Assembly: GCA_030447245.1 (NCBI GenBank)
Contig: JAUJPG010000007.1
Coordinates: 1-64,000, forward strand
Reading direction: 5' to 3'
Length of the DNA: 64,000 nt
Source of the DNA: Chloroflexota bacterium
GTDB lineage: Bacteria > Chloroflexota > UBA6077 > JACCZL01
The notes below the pieces were generated by a model that searched no databases, was not told where the DNA came from, and saw only the letters and a program-made list of their open reading frames with translations. This document shows positions 57,601-64,000 of the stretch, piece after piece (position 1 is the stretch's first letter; each line of letters begins with the position of its first letter). Both the position numbers and the translations under genes were made by a program.

Positions 57601-59022
57601 GGCCGGCGATTCTTCCGCGTACAGCTCTAGAGTGACTTCCCGAAACGATCTCTCATAGCCGGGTAGCCTCAGGGGCAGTGCGTCGTCCCAGTGCTCCACG
57701 GCAAGGGTGGATCCGGGTGCGACGTTCGCGTAGAGCCACTCGGAAGCCTGCACCCGCGTATGCGGCCGCGCATAGATCGAAGCGAACATGCTTGCGTATA
57801 AGGTGGTTGCGCCAAGGACAGCCGGGAGCACCGCGGGAGCTAGGCGAGCGATGGCGGGGCTCTGGATCGGCCTGACGGTGAGCCTGACGAGCACCGCGGC
57901 GGCGAATACGACGAGCCCGGGGTACACGGGAAGCAGGTAGCGCAGAAACTTTGCGAACTGAAACCCGAAATAGCCCAGGTTGAGAAGCGTCCAGGCCACG
58001 AGCAGCAGTGGCGCTCCGCAGGCTGGCCAGCGCCGGAGGTGCCATGCCGCGTGCGCAAGCCCGGCGAACGCTGTTATCCCAGCGGGGGGGCCCAATCCCC
58101 ACTCCAGGATGCCGCGCAACACGAACCACGGGTTCGGTGTGCCGGCCCACTGAATCATGAATGGCATGTCGATCTCGCCGGAGCTAATCCGAACCCAGCG
58201 GGCCAGGTCTTCGAAGCGCGGACCGTTCGGCACGAGATCGAAAATCCCCGGCCCGGCGAAACTGTAGGGATCGCCGGTCCGGTAGACGATCAGCGCAACC
58301 AGGCCGCACAGTGCCAACTGACCCCCTCGTCGGACAGGTCCATCGGATGAACGGCCCGTCGGAGGAGGGACGAGCACCACGAGCGCGACGATCGGCAGGA
58401 GCAACGCGCCGCTCAGTTTGATCGCCAGGGCAAGGCCGAGGGCGAATCCGAGAAGTGCGAATGCCCACAGTTCGCGTCGGACCCAGGCGCGGTAGGCAGC
58501 GCAGAGCGCCAGCGTGGTCGCAAACGCCCGGAAGGTGTCGACCGTGAAGAAATGGCTGAGCTGCACGTGGAGTGTGGTAACCGCGAGAAGCGCCGCGGCT
58601 ACTAGCCCCACTCGCCGGCCGTAGACCAAGGTGCCGAGCCAGAACGTCAGCCCGACCGTGCCGAGATCGGCTATGCCGGAGAGGCCGCGACCCACGAGAT
58701 TGATCTGTTCGTAGGTTGCCATCCCCAGGACTTCCCCGACTGCGCGGACGACGAACAACGGCGCGGTCCCGTAAGCAAACCCATCGAAGCCCTGGTTGTA
58801 CGGATTCAACGGTGACCGATCGGTGTTGAAGTAGTCCAGCGCTCGGTCGGGAAAACGGATCTTATCCGCAACAATCGTCAGGAATCGTTCATCTGGATGC
58901 AGGTGCTGCCCGGCGTCCCAATTCAGTCCGGAAAAGCGTAGGATGGCGCCGACTAGCAGCAGCGCGATCATGCCGAGCGAGGTGACCGCCCGTGGGTGCC
59001 GCGCCATTGGGGCCAGGATCAT
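54694..59022 (-). CDS. GT39-like glycosyltransferase fused to DUF2298
   Basis: About 1442 residues from the ATG at 59022; longer readings run antisense-like Arg/Pro text into the upstream gene and are rejected. Residues about 1-620 form a GT-C domain with HPDERFLTIVADKIRFPDRA as its acidic loop. Residues about 660-1442 form DUF2298 with GGEKPMDFAYLNA, GGYINYYYYGF (about residue 775), the EFPYFTFLYGDLHAH segment, TNTWDFP, and RMNTVFKFYLQAW (about 1210). The C-terminal end holds GLPTIIGWGWHQQQQR and RDVKNAY. It is the largest protein in the window and the core of the cluster. Function unknown. Confidence 0.87.
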   Translation of the reverse strand: MILAPMARHPRAVTSLGMIALLLVGAILRFSGLNWDAGQHLHPDERFLTIVADKIRFPDRALDYFNTDRSPLNPYNQGFDGFAYGTAPLFVVRAVGEVLGMATYEQINLVGRGLSGIADLGTVGLTFWLGTLVYGRRVGLVAAALLAVTTLHVQLSHFFTVDTFRAFATTLALCAAYRAWVRRELWAFALLGFALGLALAIKLSGALLLPIVALVVLVPPPTGRSSDGPVRRGGQLALCGLVALIVYRTGDPYSFAGPGIFDLVPNGPRFEDLARWVRISSGEIDMPFMIQWAGTPNPWFVLRGILEWGLGPPAGITAFAGLAHAAWHLRRWPACGAPLLLVAWTLLNLGYFGFQFAKFLRYLLPVYPGLVVFAAAVLVRLTVRPIQSPAIARLAPAVLPAVLGATTLYASMFASIYARPHTRVQASEWLYANVAPGSTLAVEHWDDALPLRLPGYERSFREVTLELYAEESPAKARKLAEDLRRADYVVLSSERLLGSIPRLPTRFPVAVEYYRLLLSGELGFEPVAQFTASPGILWMTLDDRAAQEDFTVYDHPTVRVFKKGEQFSPERVAGLFAAIPLAGVEQVKPVDAQPRRGLALDPTETVRMRAGGTWSDSFTLDGWAARLPIVAWLLTLEALALAAAALCWSLFPQLPDRGFAAAKALGLVFVSYVAWLGASVQLVRFGLGSAVCGLLLLAMTSLLVGFRHRSTLVHDLRRRWRWLLLSEVVFLGAFGFMLVVRGANPDLWHPQFGGEKPMDFAYLNAVIKSSSFPPYDPWFAGGYINYYYYGFVLVAVVTHLSSVPPALAYNLAVATVFALSATLAFSIGSALTAGSRASAKRLSPAAITGGTISATCLVLAGNLDGALQLRDALWRLGGEGASSALPAVTGLSRTGAGIVALLRGGGLPGFDFWRSTRLIGPEEPGPIHEFPYFTFLYGDLHAHMISMPLQLCVLLVGIQLVYAGWGTRARGIVSPRNVWTRSALLPTRRTVALLGVAALLIGSLRVTNTWDFPAYLLIAAFAGFLAVRSDSKAGRPATFLWGPAICAALYLVSSLLFWPYLQRYELFYSGMTRVQATTDLSQFLVINGLLAFVTLSWLINQATRTRPSPPHLRAEARATSFLGVLAPPIPLTEEWHRIAAGVVAVGAFAFLAAGGHAVVALALASAAACAMVAIYRPRAILRWWALALGGAAITLLATPELAAVRGDVGRMNTVFKFYLQAWLLLAVLAGPAAVQLTMGRAGLHQASPWRLVWGAAFMTLLAAALVYPIAATPVRLGLRFAPMPWSLDGMAYMAEASHAEEGSNLDLPADHRAIRWMLQNVQGSPPIMEGQTPLYRWGSRFSVYTGLPTIIGWGWHQQQQRSAYRSRVEERERDVKNAYTSPDPESAWSVIRKYGVEYVVVGGVERAYYPAAGLAKFEQMVCRGLQVAYRDGGVIIYRVLSA

Positions 59023-59141
59023 CCCCGCCGGAGAAGTGGGTATGCGCGTGACGTGATCTCCGAGGCTGGATTGTGACACAGTCTCCAATGGCGTCGGTAG
59101 ACATGCATGCCACGGGCATGGGTGGAAGCGGTGGCTGGACC

Positions 59142-61577
59142 TCAAGGGACAGGTGTGAGCTGCATGTCGCGCAGGACGTACGCAGGGCGATCGGTATGGA
59201 GCTCTCGGAGTCGGCCATTCTCGGCGTCGCCGAGGTCTCGGGCGAAGATCACCGGTCCGTCCAGGAGTGGCCCGTTGGCTGGGAATACCGAGCCGTAGGG
59301 CTGCCACTCTGGCGGTCGCTGGGTGACGAAGACGAGTGCTCGCCCGATCTGTGACTGCTCGACGAGCTCCAGGCGTGCTCGGCTGACGCCGTTGTAGCCA
59401 CGGTGGGCCCAGAGGGTGGCCGGCAAGTAGCCGAGCAGGTTTGTGGCCACGCCGAGTGCAAATAGGGCAGCCGCCGGTCCGAACGCATTTCCTGGCCGGA
59501 CGTGGCCTTGCGCGTACTCCGGCGCGGCGCCCGGACACTCCGTCAATGGGCGCGCCATGAGTGCCATTCCACGCGCCGTCAAGATGGCTAGGACGCCCGC
59601 CGCTTCGTAGTAGTAGCGGGGGCCGTACATGATCCCATCCGCCCAGTAGGCTACGTGGACGGCGACAACCGATACGACGACGGAGCCCAGCAGCCAATCC
59701 CACTCATTGCGACGAAGCGTGACAAACGGGACCAGCGCCGGCGCGAGTGTGAGGTATGGCGGCCAGCCGAACAGGTGACGCAGCAGCGCGGTGCTGTTCG
59801 CCCAGGTGTTCGCAAGTCCGCCGGCTAGATCATGTCCGCCGTGCATGCCGACGGAGGGTCCAAATCCCACGCGGTCGAAGCTCCACCAGAGCTCGTACGG
59901 ACTTGCGAACGGGCTGCCCAGTAGCCGCCAGTTGAAGTACAAGAGGAAGAAGGTTGGCGGAGCCGCACCGATCATGGTCAGTGCCGAAAAGCGAATGCGC
60001 GTTCGCGGTTGCACCGCGACTTCATACATGAGCGGGGCGAGCAGGATTGTGGCGATGGCAACGGCCGTCAATTGCCGCGTGATCAGGAGCATCGCCGTGG
60101 CGAATCCCGCGACACACCATGCGAGCGGCCCGCCCTCCTGGCGGCAGAACACAACCGCGAGTAGGAGGGCGCTAGTCCAGAGCAGCCCGGCAGGGTGCGA
60201 CATCATCGTGCCTGACATGAGCAGGACGAATGGCGACGTCAACAGCAGCGTGGCGGCGAGGAGCGCGACGCGTGGCCCGTACAAACGTCGGGCGGCCAGG
60301 TAAGTCATCGCAATGGCTCCGCTGGCCGTTAGCGGCGAGATAATCCAGGGCGCCCCAATCAGCACGCCCAGACTCAACAGCAACGGCTGTCCGGGTGAGT
60401 ACTTGCCGAACCACTGTCCACCATGAACCAGCACAAACTCCTGCTCAAAGAACTCCGGCAAGGCGGGGGCTGGTGCCGCCAATCTGCCAGCGGCAAAGAG
60501 CTGCGCCTGGAACAGATAGGTGACCGAGTCCTGGACGTGCGGGATGCCTTCGAGGATCCACCTGGCAATGACCGAGGTGACGCCCAAGGTCAACGCACTC
60601 AGACTCGCGCACACCGTGAGGCAAGGAATCGACGGCAGCCAACGTCGTGGACCAGTGACTTTCCCGGGGTAGGACCGCGCCAGCAGCTGGGACGAGGCCA
60701 GGAGGAGCAGAGCGTACAGCCAGGAACGGCCCCATTCTCGAGTCAGCGCCTGGCACCAACTGGCGGCGTCCCGCTTGTACGCGAACAAGCCTCCCGCCGC
60801 CGTCTCCAGCCGTTCCGATTGCCCACTTTCGATGACCAACGTTCGGCGATCCGGTGCAACGACTACGACGTGCTCGGCCCCTCGTGGACCTTCGCTGAGT
60901 AGCACCCGCACTGTTGAGCTCGCCCGAAGGAGCCATACGCTCAGTGTCCAGGCGCTGCCGGATGGCACAGCCGTGACCAGAACCTCGCCATGTTCGCCCG
61001 CTTCCGGCGACGACCAGCCTTCCAGTTTGCTATCGATGGTGGGTGCCTGCTGTGCCCTAGACGCCTGCCACAAACGCCCGGTCTGCCGGGCGATCATGGC
61101 ACCCTCGGCGTCCCGAACCTCGGCGTCGGCGAGACCCGCTCTGAGGTTCTCGGTCAGCCAGTTTGCCGCGGGTTCCAGCCAGCTGAGGGAACGGGAGGAC
61201 CAGGGTGTCGTCAACGAGCGTTCGTCCGCGGACGCCAGGGCAATCGTGACGTTGTCTATTTCGCGCCCGCGAGGCGCGTCCAGACGTACGGATCCAAGGC
61301 TTGCAACGACCTCGCTGGGCGTGATCTGGACGGTGAGTAGGCTTCGTTCAGAGGCCGCCCACACGTAGAGCACGAGCAACGTGAGGTTGAGGCCCAGGAG
61401 GCCGGCGCGGGTTCCGCGGTTGATCTGCCGGTTGGCGAGCGCCAACCCGAGTATCCCGGCGCCGCCGAGTAGGCCCAGCGGCCAGACGTCGGTTCTGGCC
61501 GCAATCGCTCCAAGCAGGAGCAAGCACGACAACCCGCCCCAGAGCCGGTCTCGCCCCTCGTACGCGCGTTGCCTCAA
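59142..61577 (-). CDS. GT39-like GT-C membrane protein with N-terminal soluble insert
   Basis: 811 residues from a TTG start. Three or four membrane segments (to about residue 85) are followed by a soluble domain of about 180 residues (PTIDSKLEGWSSPEAGE, then LVIESGQSERLETAAGG). A GT-C core comes next, with HVQDSVTYLFQAQLFAAGRL as its acidic loop and GKYSPGQPLLLSLGVLIGAP as the following pore segment. The C-terminal part is soluble. First gene of the leftward cluster, 119 nt ahead of the GT/DUF2298 fusion. The divergent neighbour starts 88 nt away. Confidence 0.8.
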   Translation of the reverse strand: MRQRAYEGRDRLWGGLSCLLLLGAIAARTDVWPLGLLGGAGILGLALANRQINRGTRAGLLGLNLTLLVLYVWAASERSLLTVQITPSEVVASLGSVRLDAPRGREIDNVTIALASADERSLTTPWSSRSLSWLEPAANWLTENLRAGLADAEVRDAEGAMIARQTGRLWQASRAQQAPTIDSKLEGWSSPEAGEHGEVLVTAVPSGSAWTLSVWLLRASSTVRVLLSEGPRGAEHVVVVAPDRRTLVIESGQSERLETAAGGLFAYKRDAASWCQALTREWGRSWLYALLLLASSQLLARSYPGKVTGPRRWLPSIPCLTVCASLSALTLGVTSVIARWILEGIPHVQDSVTYLFQAQLFAAGRLAAPAPALPEFFEQEFVLVHGGQWFGKYSPGQPLLLSLGVLIGAPWIISPLTASGAIAMTYLAARRLYGPRVALLAATLLLTSPFVLLMSGTMMSHPAGLLWTSALLLAVVFCRQEGGPLAWCVAGFATAMLLITRQLTAVAIATILLAPLMYEVAVQPRTRIRFSALTMIGAAPPTFFLLYFNWRLLGSPFASPYELWWSFDRVGFGPSVGMHGGHDLAGGLANTWANSTALLRHLFGWPPYLTLAPALVPFVTLRRNEWDWLLGSVVVSVVAVHVAYWADGIMYGPRYYYEAAGVLAILTARGMALMARPLTECPGAAPEYAQGHVRPGNAFGPAAALFALGVATNLLGYLPATLWAHRGYNGVSRARLELVEQSQIGRALVFVTQRPPEWQPYGSVFPANGPLLDGPVIFARDLGDAENGRLRELHTDRPAYVLRDMQLTPVP

Positions 61578-61665
61578 TCGAATGGCCCCTGCTAGGATGG
61601 CGCGGTTGACTCGAGCCGCGGCGGCCGTACTGCGCCGGTGGACTGGCGCTCAGGAGCGTGACACC

Positions 61666-61977
61666 ATGGAAGGCCTGCGCTACGACCGACTCTATAGAAC
61701 GCCGAACTCCGAGGCGTACCTGGTCAGTGCGAATGAGGAGGCCGTGGCGCGCGTGGAGCTACACTACACCAGCAGCATTGCCTACGGCCTGGTGGTGTTG
61801 GAGAACCCGCTCGAAGGCGAAGCCTTGACCGACTTGCTGGAGCGCCTCGACGAAGCCCTGGTCTCGAGCGCCGATGTGCCGCGAGACGACTTCGTCGTCA
61901 GCGTGTACCAGGGTCACGAAGTTGGCGTCTTCAGTGACTCGGATGATGATGACGAAAGCTCAGTGCCCGAACCGTGA
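61666..61977 (+). CDS. Small acidic hypothetical protein
   Basis: 103 residues from the ATG at 61666, which follows AGGAG by 9 nt. The protein is acidic and ends in a run of Asp residues (SDSDDDDESS). A predicted alpha/beta pattern (ARVELHYTSSIAYGLVVL, then EALTDLLERLDEAL) suggests a small folded domain. I recognise no family. It is divergent from the GT-C cluster and convergent with the DUF362 gene, with a 12-nt gap. Confidence 0.7.
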   Translation: MEGLRYDRLYRTPNSEAYLVSANEEAVARVELHYTSSIAYGLVVLENPLEGEALTDLLERLDEALVSSADVPRDDFVVSVYQGHEVGVFSDSDDDDESSVPEP

Positions 61978-61989
61978 CCACCTCCGCGT

Positions 61990-63129
61990 TCAAATGGGGT
62001 ACGTCTCGAACAAGCGACCCCACTCGGTCCGCATCATTGCCTCGACGCGGCGCCGGCCAACGTAGCGGTACCAAAATGCGTCGTGGTAAAGCCGCGACGC
62101 GGCGAAGCTCCAGGGCACCAGCGGGCTACGGAGCAGCAGGCCTTCGAGCGGTTTGAGTGGGCCGTGGTAGATCAGTTTTTGGCCCCAACTGGCGAAGGTG
62201 TCTTCGTTACCTCGGAACCGAAGATTGATCTCGGAGATGTCTTCGCCCACGATCTCGATGTCCCGTACGTCACCGCACCCCAGGCCGAGCTCGTGGGCTA
62301 ACCGAATGTATTTGAACTTGAGCGGGTCGAAGCCCATCAGCTTGGCCGCGACCGCGTCAATTGCCACTTGATCGGCGCTCGCGAGCATCAGGTTGGCGAC
62401 GTGCGGGATCATCGCGCGGGGACCAGGCCCGTCGCCAGCGATCGTCCCGTCCATGACCGCGAACACCCCGGGATGGATCTCTTTCTGGATTGCTAGCAGG
62501 TCGACCAGAGTCTCGTGGATGACGCTGTGGGTCCAATGACGCTTGTCATGAAGCAAGCCGCCAAAGGCATTCTTCATCGCGCCGGTCGTTCCGGTGAAAA
62601 CGTGCGTCTTCATCGTCGGCATGTGGATCATGTTCATGCCGATGAGCATCTTCGGGATCTTGATCCCATCTGGGAAGATCCGATCGAGGACCAGCAGCGG
62701 CGACTTTGGCTCGTAGTACGTCCACTCCACGTCCGGCTCGAAAGTGTGCACCCACCCCACGCCCATCTTTCGCAGCACCGGAGCATGTTTATTGTTGATC
62801 TCTCCGACTTTCGAGTCTACGACGACGGTTCGGTTGTGCACGCCGAGCAGGGACTCGCGCGGGTGTCCATCGTCCAGGAGTGTGCGCGTGACACCTTCTA
62901 GCTGCCATGGCGTCGTGGAGCAGCCCGGATAGTAGACCTGCCAGGTGATGTTGATCTTGAGCCCGGTCAAAGGTCCCTTCGGCAGATGCTGCTGGTACTC
63001 GGCCAGCCGCATCGCTCGGCCCACGTCCTCCAGCACGGTTCGCGGTCGCGTCCGCAGCACCGCGACCTTGGCCCGTCCACTTGCTGGGCTGGGATCCGCC
63101 TCGGGGCGGATGACGGTCGCAACTGTCAT
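61990..63129 (-). CDS. DUF362 domain-containing protein
   Basis: 379 residues from the ATG at 63129, preceded by GGAG; an upstream extension is low-complexity and rejected. The DUF362 core is recognisable: INITWQVYYPGCSTTPWQLE, the IHMPTMKTHVFTGTTGAMKN segment and HPGVFAVMDGTIAGDGPGPR, then VAIDAVAAKLMGFDP. Many DUF362 proteins carry Fe-S clusters, but I see no CxxCxxC ferredoxin motif here. No function is assigned, and no neighbour explains its role. Confidence 0.8.
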   Translation of the reverse strand: MTVATVIRPEADPSPASGRAKVAVLRTRPRTVLEDVGRAMRLAEYQQHLPKGPLTGLKINITWQVYYPGCSTTPWQLEGVTRTLLDDGHPRESLLGVHNRTVVVDSKVGEINNKHAPVLRKMGVGWVHTFEPDVEWTYYEPKSPLLVLDRIFPDGIKIPKMLIGMNMIHMPTMKTHVFTGTTGAMKNAFGGLLHDKRHWTHSVIHETLVDLLAIQKEIHPGVFAVMDGTIAGDGPGPRAMIPHVANLMLASADQVAIDAVAAKLMGFDPLKFKYIRLAHELGLGCGDVRDIEIVGEDISEINLRFRGNEDTFASWGQKLIYHGPLKPLEGLLLRSPLVPWSFAASRLYHDAFWYRYVGRRRVEAMMRTEWGRLFETYPI

Positions 63130-63276
63130 ACTCTGGCTCCGCGGTCGCGACCGCTCCTTCGATAATGCATCTCGGCGCGAGTGGGACTGTGCCCGGCTGG
63201 TGGGCCCGATCGCGGCGGACGGAATGCTACCACAGGTCACGCCGCGCGGCTTAACGGGTCGTGCGGAGAGCCCCTG

Positions 63277-63282
63277 TATACT
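63277..63282 (+). promoter_or_regulatory. Candidate -10 box of trpS
   Basis: TATACT about 98 nt before the trpS ATG. TTAACG at 63251-63256 would need a 20-nt spacer, longer than usual. The leader between contains short stem-forming stretches but no recognisable T-box sequence. Confidence 0.3.
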
Positions 63283-63379
63283 CCGCTACTCTTGCTCTCG
63301 GGAGCAGAAGGGCATTGCCCAGCATCCAACGGCGCGAGAGCTGCCCGGTCGTGAAACGCCCTCGTGAGGAGGACAGCGC

Positions 63380-64000
63380 ATGGAAAAGCGTGGCCGCATA
63401 CTGACCGGGGACCGCCCGACTGGCAAGCTGCACCTGGGCCACTATGTCGGGTCGCTCGCGAACCGAGTGCGGCTGCAAGACGAATATGACTGCTACTTCA
63501 TCATCGCCGACTACCACGTCCTGACCACAGCCTATGAACGGCCTGCGTCGATCGGCGACAGCGTGAGGGATCTGGTCCTCGACTATCTGAGCGTGGGCAT
63601 CGATCCAGATCGCAGCACGATCTACCTCCAGTCGCTTGTGCCGGAAGTCTGCGAGCTCTTCCTGCTCTTCGGCATGCTGGTATCGGTGCCGAGGTTACAG
63701 CGTGTGCCGACCTTGAAGGACGTCATCCGGGACCTGCAATTGGACTCGGCCTCATATGGGCTGCTTGGCTATCCAGTGCTCCAGGCCGCGGATATCACGA
63801 TGGTGCGAGCCCATCTTGTCCCCGTGGGCAAGGACCAGTCGTCGCACCTCGAAGTAACGCGAGAGCTGGCCCGCCGCTTCAACGAGTTGTACGGTGAGGT
63901 TTTTCCAGTCCCCGAGACACTGATTGGTGAGGTTCCTACTCTAGTCGGCACCAACGGCAAGTCGAAGATGAGTAAGAGCCTAAACAACGCGATCCTCTTG
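63380..64000 (+). CDS. trpS: Tryptophanyl-tRNA synthetase (5' part, runs off the window)
   Basis: Class I synthetase; the first 207 residues are present and the frame is open to the window edge. The ATG follows GAGGAGG. The nucleotide-binding signature is GDRPTGKLHLGHYVGS (TGxxHLGH form of HIGH). Residues VPVGKDQSSHLEVTRELARR and the signature KMSKS within GKSKMSKSLNNAIL near the edge complete the catalytic core. The anticodon-binding domain lies beyond the window. Confidence 0.93.
   Translation, partial: MEKRGRILTGDRPTGKLHLGHYVGSLANRVRLQDEYDCYFIIADYHVLTTAYERPASIGDSVRDLVLDYLSVGIDPDRSTIYLQSLVPEVCELFLLFGMLVSVPRLQRVPTLKDVIRDLQLDSASYGLLGYPVLQAADITMVRAHLVPVGKDQSSHLEVTRELARRFNELYGEVFPVPETLIGEVPTLVGTNGKSKMSKSLNNAILL

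Noticed and set aside
59023-59703. Long N-terminal extension of the GT39-DUF2298 protein, reaching about 1669 residues
   Set aside because: The extra stretch is Arg/Pro-rich text lying inside the C-terminal coding part of the upstream gene on the same strand. The normal GT-C start with a membrane segment comes only after 59022.
63283-63379. T-box upstream of trpS
   Set aside because: Stem-forming stretches exist, but the conserved T-box sequence is not visible.
1-64000. CRISPR array or insertion sequence
   Set aside because: No regularly spaced short repeats and no transposase are seen; the only large repeats are the glycosyltransferase block at 13.7-22.2 kb.

Overview
High-GC bacterial chromosome segment, most likely from a member of the Chloroflexota. 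The main evidence is a run of giant GT-C-type membrane glycosyltransferases together with two DUF2298 (Chlor_Arch_YYY) proteins and an Agl23/TIGR03663-type protein, a combination known mainly from Chloroflexota and some Archaea. GTG and TTG starts are common. The class cannot be fixed from this window.

Layout. 0-13.7 kb is ordinary housekeeping: an XRE regulator, acpS, a small membrane protein, recJ, rplY (CTC-type L25), aspS, a CvpA-CAP fusion, hemW, a polyprenyl diphosphate synthase, miaA, dapF, dapL and a glutamate dehydrogenase. 13.7-22.2 kb is a rearranged block. A GT-C mannosyltransferase-like gene with an SH3-like insert appears twice, 4913 bp apart and with no visible difference over about 2 kb. 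Between the copies lie two decayed copies of a second GT-C gene in opposite orientations, followed on the right by the near-intact version of that gene. 22.0-31.1 kb carries a PQQ-type sugar dehydrogenase lipoprotein, a tyrosine recombinase, a C-terminal processing protease, smpB overlapping ssrA (tmRNA), then mutL and mutS on the minus strand. 31.2-38.9 kb holds tRNA-Glu(CTC), a short tatA, mobA, an unusual ileS, lspA, rluD, gltX and tRNA-Gln(CTG). 39.2-44.4 kb is frameshift-riddled: two broken GT-C genes, about 1 kb with no identifiable gene, and a broken DppC-type permease. 44.4-61.6 kb is a leftward cluster of about 17 kb: ugd, a broken flippase-like gene, Agl23-like GT fused to an NHL propeller, a GT-C protein, DUF2298, a flippase-like protein, a GT-C/DUF2298 fusion of about 1440 residues, and a further GT-C protein. 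The window ends with a small acidic protein, a DUF362 protein and the start of trpS.

How the genes fit together. dapL and dapF form the last steps to meso-diaminopimelate/lysine. smpB and ssrA form the trans-translation system, with a readable degradation tag. mutS and mutL form a mismatch-repair operon with an endonuclease-type MutL. The 44-62 kb cluster looks like a cell-surface glycosylation or glycopolymer machine: a UDP-sugar dehydrogenase, polyprenyl-phosphate-sugar-dependent GT-C enzymes, two DUF2298 proteins of unknown function and a flippase-like protein. It is the best candidate here for an undescribed system.

Data-quality caution. The regions 15.9-18.6, 39.2-44.4 and 45.8-46.6 kb contain many small indels relative to the proteins they resemble. 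They may be true pseudogenes or poorly assembled sequence. The sequence alone cannot decide this.
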